This document shows, piece by piece, positions 21,741 through 30,885 of a stretch of 64,000 nt of DNA (its first letter is position 1; every line of letters starts with the position of its first letter). The position numbers were made by a program, and so were the translations under genes. The notes under the pieces were generated by a model that saw only the letters and a program-made list of their open reading frames with translations, searched no databases and was not told the DNA's origin. This DNA is from Woeseia sp034521225. GTDB lineage: Bacteria > Pseudomonadota > Gammaproteobacteria > Steroidobacterales > Woeseiaceae. The stretch is taken from NCBI GenBank assembly GCA_034521225.1, contig JAXHMR010000010.1, forward strand, positions 56,658 to 120,657. Reading direction: 5' to 3'.

Positions 21741-21836
21741 GTGATCGCGAGCCGCGCAGCGGCGTGGCGACCTCGTACGGCCCGCGCTCTGCCAAATGCA
21801 ATGAGATCGCCACGCCGCTGCGCGGCTCGCGATCAC
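21741..21836. repeat. REP-like perfect-arm hairpin (family A)
   Basis: GTGATCGCGAGCCGCGCAGC at the left is matched by GCTGCGCGGCTCGCGATCAC at the right, giving an almost uninterrupted stem. CGGCGTGGCGA pairs with TCGCCACGCCG further in. It separates the metallo-beta-lactamase gene from the amine oxidase gene and is the most symmetric member of family A in the window. Confidence 0.85.
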
Positions 21837-21848
21837 GCGGTGGTGCCC

Positions 21849-23475
21849 ATGAACAAATTGCAGACTCCGCTACGACGCCGTGAATTCCTGAGCGGCATTG
21901 GCCGTGCGGTTGGCGGCAGTGTCATGTTGCGAGTCATGTCCGCCATGGGTATCGCGACAGCGGCTGGCTGCGGATCGTCGTCGGCCTCGTCCGGCGCACC
22001 CGGTGTACCACCTCCACCGCCGCGGCCCGCATCGCCGTCGCCCCGTCCCGGCGACTGGCCGGCCAATGTCGGTTCCGGCCGTTCGGTCGTAATTCTCGGC
22101 GCGGGCATTGCCGGCATGACGGCCGCATTGGAACTCGGCCGGCTCGGCTACACGTGCACCCTGCTCGAAGCAACGGCCGCGGCTGGCGGCCGCGTGCGTA
22201 CACTCCGCGCCGGCGATATTGCAGAGGAAACAGACTCAACGCAGTTGTGCAATTTTGACCTGGATGATGACCTGTATTTCAACTGCGGGCCGGCACGCAT
22301 TGCGCACCATCATGAATTCCTGCTCGGCTATTGTCGCGAATTCGGTGTGGCTCTCGAGCCGTTCGTCAACGACAATCGGGCCGCCCTGTTGCATTCAGCC
22401 AGCACCTTTGGGGGCGAGCCGCAAATCGCGCGGCGAATCCTGGCGGATACCCGCGGCAATATTGCACGCCTGCTCGCGTCGGCTATCAACCAGAACGCTC
22501 TCGACCAGGAATTGTCCGCGAACGATCGCGCCAACGTGCTGGCGCTGCTGAGACAGTTTGGGGATCTCGACGGCGCGAGCGCGTACCAGGGCAGCGAGCG
22601 CGCCGGTTTTCCCGGGCAAGAGGCAACCGGCAGCCGGGAACGCGGACAGTTGCTCGATCCGCGATCGCTGCAGGAACTGGCGCAGGAGACCTTCTGGCAA
22701 CAGCGGGTCGATTTCACCGAACAGCTCGACCAACAGGCGACCATGCTGCAACCCGTTGGTGGTATGGACCGGATAGCCCGCGCTTTCGAATCGCAGCTGT
22801 TGCAGCAAATACGCTTTGAAGCGATGGTCACGCAGATCCGGAAGCTGGCCGACGGTGCGCGGGTCGTCTATACCGACCGCAACGGCCTCGAACAGGCCAT
22901 TGATGCCGATCACTGTATCTGCACGATACCGGCATCCGTGTGTGCGCTCAATCGACAATGATTTTTCAGCAGCGCACCAGTCCGCCATCGCGGCCTTTGC
23001 GTACACACCCGCGTTCAAGCTTGCGTTCCAGTCGCGGCGCTTCTGGGAACAGGAGCAGAACATCTACGGCGGCATTTCGTGGACGACGCAGGATATCACG
23101 CAGCTCTGGTACCCCAGTCATGGCATGGGTAGTGATCGCGGGATCGTGCTGGGCGCTTACGTTTTTGGCGGCAGTGCCGGCAGCACGTTTTCTGCCCGTA
23201 CGCCGCAGCAGCGAATCGATGCCGCTATCGGGCAAGGTAGCGCTGTGCATGCGCAACTCGCAGCCGAAGTGGCCCGTGGCATCAGTGTCGCCTGGAACAA
23301 GGTGCCGTTCCAGCTCGGCGCCTGGGGCGTCTCAGACCCGGGCGTACTGCTGACGCCCGACGACCGCCTGTTCCTGGCCGGCGAACACCTTAGCATCCTG
23401 CAGGGCTGGCAGGAGGGTGCCATCCTGTCGGCGTACCACGCCATCGACGCGCTCGTCGCGCTCGATTCCGCCTGA
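21849..23475 (+). CDS. Tat-exported flavin amine oxidase (frameshifted)
   Basis: An FAD-dependent oxidase of the monoamine oxidase/L-amino-acid oxidase family, about 540 aa. The Tat signal PLRRREFLSGIGRAVGG is followed by a Gly/Pro/Ser-rich linker (PPPPPRPASPSPRP). The FAD-binding dinucleotide motif is VVILGAGIAGMTAALELGRLGYTCTLLEA, followed by GGRVRT. MLQPVGGMDRIARAF and the C-terminal LFLAGEHLSILQGWQEGAILSAYHAI are diagnostic. An indel near 22945-22960 breaks the frame. The substrate is unknown. As a Tat protein it would fold with FAD in the cytoplasm before export. Confidence 0.9.
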
Positions 23476-23736
23476 GGGCCGCTAACTGATCAAAAAACAA
23501 CCAGACCGGGGCCGGGTTGCCAGCTACCCGAACCGGGCGGCCGGACCTTGCACCGGTAACAATGCGCCCTGTCGCAATCCGATTAAAAAGAGTATCCTCC
23601 GCTCACCGGTCTGAAACGGCGGCAAAATGTCGCCTCCGGCCGACAAATCGCTAATAAAACACCAGTTTTATTGAAGATAACCGCGCGTTTCAGGAAATAA
23701 TGCGCGGGCAAATTTATTCCAACAGAGGAAATTTGG

Positions 23737-24042
23737 ATGATGATTAAGAACGCACTCAAAGTGGGCACCGCCGTGCTGGTACTCGGACTGGCTTCTGGCT
23801 GTGCCAGCACCGAGGGCATCGACGCGGTACGGGCGACAGCAGAAGCAGCGGCAAGAGACGCAGCATCAGCGCAATCCGCTGCAGAGGCTGCACGCGCGGC
23901 AGCAGACAGCGCGGCCCGCGCAGCATCCAGCGCCCAGAGCACCGCAGACCGTGCCCTGTCAGCGGCGAACGAAGCGCAGTCCTGCTGCGACGCTAACCGC
24001 GATCGACTGGAGCGCATGTTCCAGAAATCGATGTCCAAGTAG
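23737..24042 (+). CDS. Lpp-like alanine-zipper outer-membrane lipoprotein
   Basis: A 101-aa lipoprotein. The signal peptide ends in the lipobox LASGC (Cys22). The mature part is an alanine-rich heptad-repeat helix (AAARDAASAQSAAEAARAAADSAARA) ending in FQKSMSK, whose C-terminal Lys could be the peptidoglycan attachment site as in Lpp. It is intact, with a GAGGAAA ribosome site. The convergent gene encodes an L,D-transpeptidase, the enzyme class that attaches Lpp to peptidoglycan; the functional link is inference. Confidence 0.85.
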   Translation: MMIKNALKVGTAVLVLGLASGCASTEGIDAVRATAEAAARDAASAQSAAEAARAAADSAARAASSAQSTADRALSAANEAQSCCDANRDRLERMFQKSMSK

Positions 24043-24064
24043 CGCCAGACTACGCTAGTGTCAA

Positions 24065-25142
24065 TCAAACGCCGCGCTTGTCGCGGCGTTTTTTATGGGC
24101 GCGCCCTACCGCGACCGGCATTCCCCGGTGACGGGCGAGTTCGATTTCGGCGGAATCCCAATCGAGTTCCGCTGGCCGCTCCCCGGTAACGTCGACGAAT
24201 TTCTCGGTCACGATCGTCAATCCCGCTCGTTTCAGTGGCGGAACAGCATCGTCGATACCGCCACCGGTGGCGACGCTATCTCCGGTGCTATCGACGGCCG
24301 CGGCCTCGGCGTCCGCCAACACGCCGGCCAGCAATTCGTCCGCGACCTCAGCGATCAGCGCGTCCGGCGGCGGCGCTGACGCAAGCGTACGGTGTACCTC
24401 GATAACCAGTTCATCGCCGTCCCAGCCCATTTTGACTGGTTCATTGATCAGGTATACGGGCGTATTGACGCTGACCAGTTCGAACAGGTAGGCAATATCC
24501 TCCGGAAACATCCGGATGCACCCGTGCGTGACCCGCATGCCAACACCCGCAGGGCGGTTGGTGCCGTGAATCAGGTAACCCGGCAGGTCGAGGCGCATGG
24601 CATGCGCACCAAGCGGATTGTCCGGGCCCGGCGGTACGACGCGCGGTAACGGGTTGCCGTCCGCCTCGTGCTCCGCACGAATCGATTCCGGTGGATACCA
24701 TGCCGGATTGCGGGCCATGGCGGTAATTCGTGTAAGGCCCAGCGGCGTTTCCCAGTCCATGCGGCCGATGCTCATTGGATAGGTCATCACCACCGGCGTC
24801 TCGCCATCTTTCACCGGCGGAAAGTAGTACATGCGGTACTCGGCAAGATTGAGGACGACGCCGTTTCGCGGCCCCGGTGGCAGTACGAATCGAGTCGGCA
24901 GCACGACCTCGGTGCCCTCTCCCGGCAGCCACACGTCGACGTCCGGATTGGCAATGACGATATCCTCATAGCCCAGACCGTGCCGGCGCGCGATATCGAT
25001 CAGCGTATCGTCGGCGCGTGCCCTGATGACGCTGACAGCCCCGACCACGTCAGAGCCGTCGGGCGGCAGGTCATATATTTCGGCCACTGTACCCAAAGGC
25101 AGCGGCGTCGGCGGCGCAAAAACCGGTAAAGCGTATTTTCAT
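24065..25142 (-). CDS. L,D-transpeptidase with LysM-like domain (frameshift at the N-terminus)
   Basis: Periplasmic YkuD-family enzyme that forms 3-3 peptidoglycan crosslinks or attaches lipoproteins. A LysM-like region (IRARADDTLIDIARRHGLGYEDIVIANPDVD) precedes the catalytic domain. The active-site motif is IHGTNRPAGVGMRVTHGCIRM with HxxxN...SHGC replaced by T-H-G-C, Cys being the nucleophile. The start at ATG 25142 (MKIRFTGFCAA) overlaps the upstream GST-like stop by four bases and gives a short signal peptide after an indel near 25105-25120. The C-terminal tail is Lys/Arg-rich (HKKRRDKRGV) and coincides with the opposite terminator. Confidence 0.9.
24070..24094 (+). terminator. Intrinsic terminator of the Lpp-like gene
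   Basis: CGCCGCG-CTTGT-CGCGGCG followed by TTTTTT. It lies 28 bp after the lipoprotein stop and overlaps the 3' end of the convergent L,D-transpeptidase gene, whose last codons are inside the hairpin. Confidence 0.85.
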
Positions 25143-25793
25143 TGTCCTTTTTCGTCCTGTTCCAGTACCTCTGTTTCTGATTCCGCAGCGACGAGCCAGT
25201 TCAATAATGCCTCGCTTTTCGCAGGCAGCGCGGGGTAATGGCAGGCGGCATCGGGCAGGTTGATGCCATAAGTGCGGAACCTCAGGACGATGGGTGCGAA
25301 CATGGCGTCCGCAACACTGAAGCGCGCGCCGAACAGCCAGCCGGCACCGTAACGCTGGTGGCAATCGGCCCAGATGTCGGAATCCGGTCAATATCCCGGG
25401 TTACATCGTCCGGCAGCGAAACACGACGGCCGAACGCCCGGCAATTCATCGGCATCGCCGCGCGCAGGGCGGCAAAGCCGCTGTGCATCTCCGCCGAAAT
25501 GCTACGCGCATGAGCGCGTGCCGCCGCATCGTCCGGCCACAAGGCGGCGTCAGGCCGGCGTTCCGCAACCGTCTCGGCGATTGCCAGTGTGTCCCATACC
25601 GGCTGCTGGTCCACGATCCAGCACCGGCACCCGGCCGGCCGGCGAGTACTCGCGAATCCGAGTTGAAAATTCGGGCGTTATCGAGCGGCAACCTGACCTC
25701 GTCAAACGCGATGCCCGCTTCCGACAGCAACAGCCAGGCACGCAGCGACCACGATGAATAATTCTTGTTGCCGATAACCAGCGTCGGATTCAT
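25139..25793 (-). CDS. Glutathione S-transferase-like protein (frameshifted)
   Basis: Starts at the ATG at 25793 (MNPTLVIGNKNYSSWSLRAWLLLSEAGIAFDEVRLPL), a thioredoxin-fold N-domain typical of the GST group whose first strand ends NKNYSSWS, Ser being the usual catalytic position. Frames then change near 25640 and 25400. VWDTLAIAETVAER is the conserved GST core and IWADCHQRYGAGWLFGARFSVADAMFAPIVLRF the helical domain. The stop at 25139 overlaps the start of the L,D-transpeptidase gene (ATGA), so the two are probably co-translated. The substrate is unknown. Confidence 0.85.
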
Positions 25794-25815
25794 ATAGTTA
25801 AAGTCCGGCCGTGCA

Positions 25816-26803
25816 TCAGTAACGCAGCAGCGCGGAACCCCACGTGAAGCCGCCCCCGAATGCCTCGAGAAGTATGAGCTGTCCGCGCTTGATGCGTCCG
25901 TCACGGATTCCGACGTCGAGCGCCATCGGCAGCAGCAGATGCGGCAGACGTTATTCCCGTGGTCCTGCACGGTCACTATCGCCCTTGCCTTCATCGGCGG
26001 CTGCGAGCCGCTTTTTCGCCGTCGCCTGGATAATACGCAGGTTACGCCTGGTGCGGCGCGAGGCCGATCAAGATCGTTCTTGTCGATATTATTGGCCGCC
26101 AGTGCTTCTTCCGCCACCCCGCCGAGTGTTTTGACGGCCTGCCTTGAATACCTCGTTGCCGCTCATCATGATACGTGCTTCCGGCGATCCGGCCTTGTGC
26201 AGGTCCTTCGACGCACCGAACGGGAAATACAGCAGATCCTTGTATTTGCCATCCGCGCCGAGGTGCGTCGACATTATGCCCGGCTCTTCCGATGGCTTCA
26301 GGATGACCGCGCCGGCGCCGTCGCCGAACAACACACAGGTGCCGCGATCAGTCCAGTCGAGCGATCTTGCTGAGCAGCCTCGGCGCCGATGACAAGGGCG
26401 CATTTCGGATTCGCCGGCGCGCACAAACTTGTCCGCCATTGACAGCGCGTAGATAAAGCCGGTGCACGCCGCCTCGACACTGAACGCCGGACAGCCATGG
26501 ATATCGAGCCGCTGCTGAATCAGTGTCGCGATATTCGGGAAGATAAGATCGGGTGTCGTCGTGCCGACGGCGATCAGGTCAATGTCCTGCGGCGTTATAC
26601 CGGCTGCGTCCATTGCCTTCAGCGCCGGCTTCGACGCGCAGGTCCGATGTAGGCTGGTCCTCGGCGGCGATATGGCGGCGCTCAACGCCCGTGCGCGTCC
26701 GGATCCACTCGTCGCTGGTATCGACCATTTTCTCGAGGTCCGCATTGGTCATGATCCGTTCCGGCAAGTAGCTGCCGGTACCGGCAACTTCCGAATAGAT
26801 CAT
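25816..26803 (-). CDS. fabH: Beta-ketoacyl-ACP synthase III (multiple frameshifts)
   Basis: Initiates fatty-acid synthesis by condensing acetyl-CoA with malonyl-ACP. Start MIYSEVAGTGSYLPERIMTNADLEKMVDTSDEWIRTRTG at 26803, overlapping the plsX stop by four bases. The catalytic Cys lies in FSVEAACTGFIYAL, and LFGDGAGAVILKPSEEPGI is the conserved middle. The His and Asn of the triad appear after frame changes as GLAPHQANLRIIQ and GNN(V)SAAS. At least three indels lie between 26660 and 25900. The end FGGGFTWGSALLRY with TGA at 25816-25818 is typical. Part of the rpmF-plsX-fabH operon. Confidence 0.95.
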
Positions 26804-27831
26804 GCGGCTTCCTGTTGCAGCAGACTTCCGATCTGCTGTTGGCGGCACCTGGTTCCTGACCTCGACGAGCGCTGTTTCGATGGCGTGCTGGAAAGCCACC
26901 GAATCGGCACTGCCGTGACTTTTTATTACGATACCATTAAGTCCCACGAGGGACGCGCCATTATAGTTCCGCGAGTCCATACGCACGGCCAGGTTCCTGA
27001 GGACACGGCTCGCAAGCAGTCCCTGCACCTTCGCAAAAAGGTTCTCCGTGAAAGCACGCTTTAAGTAATGCGATGCCAGACCGACGGTGCCCTCCATTGT
27101 CTTGAGCGCCACGTTACCGGTGGAAACCAGTCAGTCACAACCACGTCCGCCTTGCCGGAAAAGATCTCATTACCTTCGATGTAGCCGACGTAATTGAGGC
27201 TGCTGGCCTGCAGTAAAGCCGACGCGCCACGAACTGTTTCGTGGCCCTTCGTCTCCTCCTCGCCGTTATTGAGCAGCGCCGTACGCGCGGGTCGGCCATG
27301 TCATCCGCCGGATGTCACTCGGTGAGCGACCGAGCCCATGACCGCGAACTGGAACAACTGCTCGGCGCTGCAAGCGGTATTGGCACCGAGATCGAGCATG
27401 TGGACGGTGCCGCCGAGGCAGGCGGCAACTCGGCAAGTGCAGATCGCGGGGCGGTCGATACCCGGCAGCGTTTTCAACACGTACCGGGCCGTGGCCATCA
27501 GCGCGCCGGTGTTGCCGGAGCTGACACAGGCGTCCGCGGTGCCATCCTTGACCAGGTTGACGGCGACCCGCATTGATGAGTCCTTTTTCTTGCGTAACGC
27601 ATCTGCCGGAGCTTCGGACATCGCCACGACTTCACTGGCCGCCTGGATCAGCAGACGCGGTTGATGGCCGGCGACACGCGACACGATCGATGCGAGTTGC
27701 TCTTCGTCACCGACAAGGATCAGGCGAAGGTTGACGTGGCTCTCAAGACACGTTGCAGCCGCGCGCACGACAACCTCGGCACCGAGGTCGCCGCTCATCG
27801 CATCAATGGCTATTACAGACTCTGTTCCCAC
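26800..27831 (-). CDS. plsX: Phosphate acyltransferase PlsX (multiple frameshifts)
   Basis: Makes acyl-phosphate from acyl-ACP for phospholipid synthesis. It starts at a GTG at 27831 (IAIDAMSGDLGAEVVVRAA). Conserved ADACVSSGNTGALMATARYVLKTLPGIDRPAI follows. Frame changes near 27310, 27120 and 26850 separate ALLNNGEEETKG, VGYIEGNEIFSGKADVVVTD and the GNVALKTMEGT segment. After the last one, the reading continues QQQIGSLLQQEAA and TGA, overlapping fabH. Without that correction plsX reads straight into fabH, a false fusion. It lies between rpmF and fabH, the usual order. Confidence 0.95.
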
Positions 27832-27899
27832 GACAATAGCCGGCTTTTCCCGGTCTGTCTGAGAAAGGCGCGTCAGGGCCTGTTACAAGGCCCTGCTGC

Positions 27900-28091
27900 C
27901 TAATCTTCGTCGTCGATGACAGGCTGTTCGACGACCTGCACACCGCGATAGAAGCCATCCGGCGACACACGGTGTCTCAGGTGCGTTTCTCCCGAAGTGG
28001 GATCCACGGACAAGGTAGGGTTTTTCAATTTGTCGTGCGAGCGCCGCATGCCGCGGCGCGCGGGTGTCTTGCGACTTTTCTGTACTGCCAT
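27900..28091 (-). CDS. rpmF: 50S ribosomal protein L32
   Basis: 63 aa starting at ATG 28091: MAVQKSRKTPARRGMRRSHDKL is the standard L32 N-terminus, and RHRVSPDGFYRGVQV the C-terminal block. Gammaproteobacterial L32 commonly lacks the zinc cysteines, as here. It lies between yceD and plsX and is intact. Confidence 0.98.
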   Translation of the reverse strand: MAVQKSRKTPARRGMRRSHDKLKNPTLSVDPTSGETHLRHRVSPDGFYRGVQVVEQPVIDDED

Positions 28092-28184
28092 CGTCGTCTC
28101 CAGAGATGGGCAATGCACTGCATTGCTGCCTCAATTGTGTTTCGCTTTCGTGATTCGCGCGCCAGCGTCGCCGCCAGCCTCTGA

Positions 28185-28740
28185 TTATTCCGTTTTGTCG
28201 ATGCGAGCCTTCAGGTCCGCAAAGGGCCGCACCGTATCAGTGGCGGCCGGTTTCGATCCGATATGCTCAACGAGCGGTCCGCATGCCTCTGCTGGGGGCG
28301 TGGTGGGCGATATCGGCAGCGCCATGATCAGCGTTTCTTCCACGACATCCAGCGGCCGCAGCAGGGTGTCATGCAGTTCCCAGGCCTCGTAACCGGCCCC
28401 CTCCGTCGCGGCACTTCCGTATTCGACGAGCAACAGCTTCAGCGACTCCTCGAGCCGTATCTCGCAAGGCTCCAGGCAGCGCTGGCAGACGGCATAAATG
28501 CATGCTGCAACCGTTCCGGTCAGCTGCGGCAGGCGCTCACCAACGTCTGCAAAGCCGAACTCCAGCCGGATTGTAACCGGGGAATCGCGCCAGCCGGGCG
28601 GTATTTTTCCGTCAGGCAATGCGCCGAAATCCGCCTCGACAATCGCCGTGGTCAAGGGTGATGGTCTCAACCCGATCAATGGTTTGCCGTTGCTCTGCCA
28701 GATGCTCGGGCAACGTACGATCCAGCAGTGGATTGGCCAT
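28185..28740 (-). CDS. yceD: YceD/DUF177 23S rRNA accumulation protein (one frameshift)
   Basis: Starts at ATG 28740 (MANPLLDRTLPEHLAEQRQ). After an indel near 28630 it continues as FGALPDGKIPPG... VTIRLEFGFADVGERLPQLTGTVAACIYAVCQRCLEPCEIRLEESLKLLL, where the CQRC pair is the conserved DUF177 metal-like motif. The acidic middle and PFADLKARIDKTE end are typical. Family members are needed for normal 23S rRNA levels in several bacteria. It is immediately upstream of rpmF as usual, and divergent from maf across 117 bp. Confidence 0.93.
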
Positions 28741-28857
28741 GGCGGGCGCATGATAAGGACCGGCCAGGGCCTGTCAGGAAGTCATTCGCCGCAAAACCCG
28801 TCGCGTCACCAGCTTGCGGGTACACTGGCCGGACGTTATCAGCAGGTCCCTCTAACT

Positions 28858-29454
28858 GTGCAGAACCCGTCAGCGCCAAACATTATCCTGGCGTCATCGT
28901 CGCGCTACCGGCGCGGCCTCCTCGACCGTTTCCTGGACGAGTTCGAAACCGTGGCACCCGGCGTCGAGGAAGCCTCTACAGGCATCGCCGACCCGGAGCA
29001 GCTCGCTCCGCACCACGCCCGCATCAGCAAAGCCGAGGCGGTATCGATGCGCTATCGCGACTCATTGATTATAGGCGCCGACCAGATTGCCGTACTCGAT
29101 GGCACAGTGATCGGCAAGCCGGGCTTTCATGCGCGCGCCGTCGAACAGTTGCTGGCTGCCTCCGGAAAGACGATGCAGTTTCTTACAGCCGTCTGCGTGC
29201 TCGACCCTGTCAGCCGGCGCCGCTACGAACACGTCGATCACACGATCGTCCGCTTTCGCAAGTTCGACCTGCGGCAAGTCGAAGCCTATTTGCGCCACGA
29301 CGAGCCCTACGACTGCGCGGGCAGTTTCAAGATCGAGGGTGCCGGCTTCGTGCTGTTTCGTTCGGTCACCACCGAGGATCCAACCGCCCTGGTCGGGCTG
29401 CCAATGATCTGGCTGGCGGCGACGCTGCGCGAACTCGGGCACCTGCTGCCGTAG
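28858..29454 (+). CDS. Maf-family nucleotide pyrophosphatase (YceF type)
   Basis: A 198-aa house-cleaning pyrophosphatase starting at a GTG at 28858. The family signature ILASSSRYRRGLLDRF is at the N-terminus. SLIIGADQIAVLDGTVIGKPG carries the conserved catalytic Asp in GADQI; RFRKFDLRQVEAYLRHDEPYDCAGSFKIEG is the conserved second block. This subfamily hydrolyses m7GTP or related modified nucleotides. It is intact and divergent from yceD, a conserved arrangement. It converges on rluC with a 10-bp gap. Confidence 0.94.
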   Translation: MQNPSAPNIILASSSRYRRGLLDRFLDEFETVAPGVEEASTGIADPEQLAPHHARISKAEAVSMRYRDSLIIGADQIAVLDGTVIGKPGFHARAVEQLLAASGKTMQFLTAVCVLDPVSRRRYEHVDHTIVRFRKFDLRQVEAYLRHDEPYDCAGSFKIEGAGFVLFRSVTTEDPTALVGLPMIWLAATLRELGHLLP

Positions 29455-29464
29455 TCACCGGCGT

Positions 29465-30462
29465 TTAACGCCGCAAGTAGCGGCCTTTGCGGCGGGATCG
29501 TTCGAAAGGGATGCTGTCGAGGTAACTCGACAGGTCGTAGGCCGGGCGGCGCGGTGAAGTGATGCTCGTTGCCGTTCGCGTCGGGGAAGGCGATTGATTG
29601 TGCATGCAGGAACAAACGCTTTAGCCCCCCCTTCGCCGCCTGCCGGTTCACCTCGGCGTCACCGTAGCGGTCGTCGCCGAGGATCGGAAAGCCGCGGTGC
29701 GCCAGGTGCACGCGTATCTGGTGGGTGCGGCCGGTCGCTGGTTCGCATTGCAACAGGCTGCAGCTGCCTAGCGTGCGTGACAGGCGTACACGCGTCGCCG
29801 CTTCCTTGCCGTCCGGGCTGACGACGACGTGTCGCTCGCCACCGCGACGATTGGTGACGAGCAGCGGTGCGTCGATCGTTTGCGTTCCTTCCTGCCAGTC
29901 ACCCGCAACAAGTGCGAGGTAGTTTTTCTCGACATGCCCTTCAGCGAAATTGCTCGTGCAATGAACGCAACGCGCTGCGGCGTTTGGCAAGGACCAGGCA
30001 ACCCGAGGTTTCACGATCCAGTCGATGCACGAGAGACAGGTCGCGCAACTCGGGCCGCGCCGCGCGCAGCAACTCGATTACGCCGTGGCTCACACCACTG
30101 CCACCGTGCACGGCGACACCGGACGGCTTGTCGATGACGAGCAGGTACTTGTCTTCAAACAGCACGCGGTCGGCAAGATCCGCGACCTTGCGTGACGGGG
30201 GCGGCGCGCCCTCGGCACTCAGGCGCACCGGTGGCAGGCGGACTTCGTCGCCGGCTTCGAGCTTGTACTCGGCGCGGATGCGGCCGCCGTTTACCCGTAC
30301 TTCGCCGCGCCGGAGCAGACGGTAGAGACGTCCTTTCGGCACGCCCGGTAATTCACGCCGAAGGAAGTTGTCGATGCGTTGTCCGGATTGCTCGGCATCG
30401 ATGACGAGTTTCCTGACCGGAGTCCGTTCACCGGGCGTATCGGGACTGGATTTTGATTGCAT
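29465..30462 (-). CDS. rluC: 23S rRNA pseudouridine synthase RluC (frameshifted)
   Basis: Makes pseudouridines in 23S rRNA. An N-terminal S4 RNA-binding domain (GQRIDNFLRRELPGVPKGRLYRLLRRGEVRVNG) precedes the catalytic domain with HRLDRETSGCLVLAK, where Asp is catalytic. RHVVVSPDGKEAATRVRL, GRTHQIRVHLAHRGFPILGDDRYG and LFLHAQSIAF complete it. Indels near 29940 and 29550 shift the frame; the restored end is SIPFERSRRKGRYLRR with TAA at 29465-29467. The start is ATG 30462 (a TTG at 30468 is also in frame). Divergent from rne. Confidence 0.94.
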
Positions 30463-30885
30463 GGGCAAGTACTTAACGTCGTTCTGCGCGCAGATTCAGG
30501 GTGCGCTGTTCAATGGCTGTGGTATATTACGCCGTTGTGGCGGCCAGTGGACCACTGTCGGGCCCCACAATCCACGTTTCAGCGGATCAGGCCTCGAGCG
30601 CCCGGCCGCGCCGGATTACTTTATTCGAAATCGGCTTCAGTGAAGAGGCCGACAACCGTTCGGCAGCGAACCGGCCTGCACGGTGAGCGCCTAAGCGGCA
30701 GTACCGCAGGGTATCAATGATCTTTTTCCTGTTGGGCTGGATCCGGTTGGATCGGGCCCTGACAATGCACTCGAACCCGTTCTCCGGCGCATCGCGCCGG
30801 CACGCTCCCGTTGCACCCCCCTGCACCGCCCCTTTGACGACTCCCGCCGTGCGCGTTTCGCTGCCCTATCCACAAGAAGGGCATC
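30463..30885. promoter_or_regulatory. Divergent rluC/rne intergenic region and rne leader
   Basis: 423 bp with no gene seen. In most Gammaproteobacteria the long rne 5' UTR mediates RNase E autoregulation. Here TGTGGTATATTACGCC near 30520 is a possible promoter, and GCGCATCGCGCCGGC near 30785 can form a hairpin. The autoregulatory role is inferred from position. Confidence 0.5.

Noticed and set aside
25816..27831. Natural plsX-fabH fusion protein
   Set aside because: The raw frame runs plsX into fabH, but a one-base correction restores a normal plsX stop overlapping the fabH ATG.
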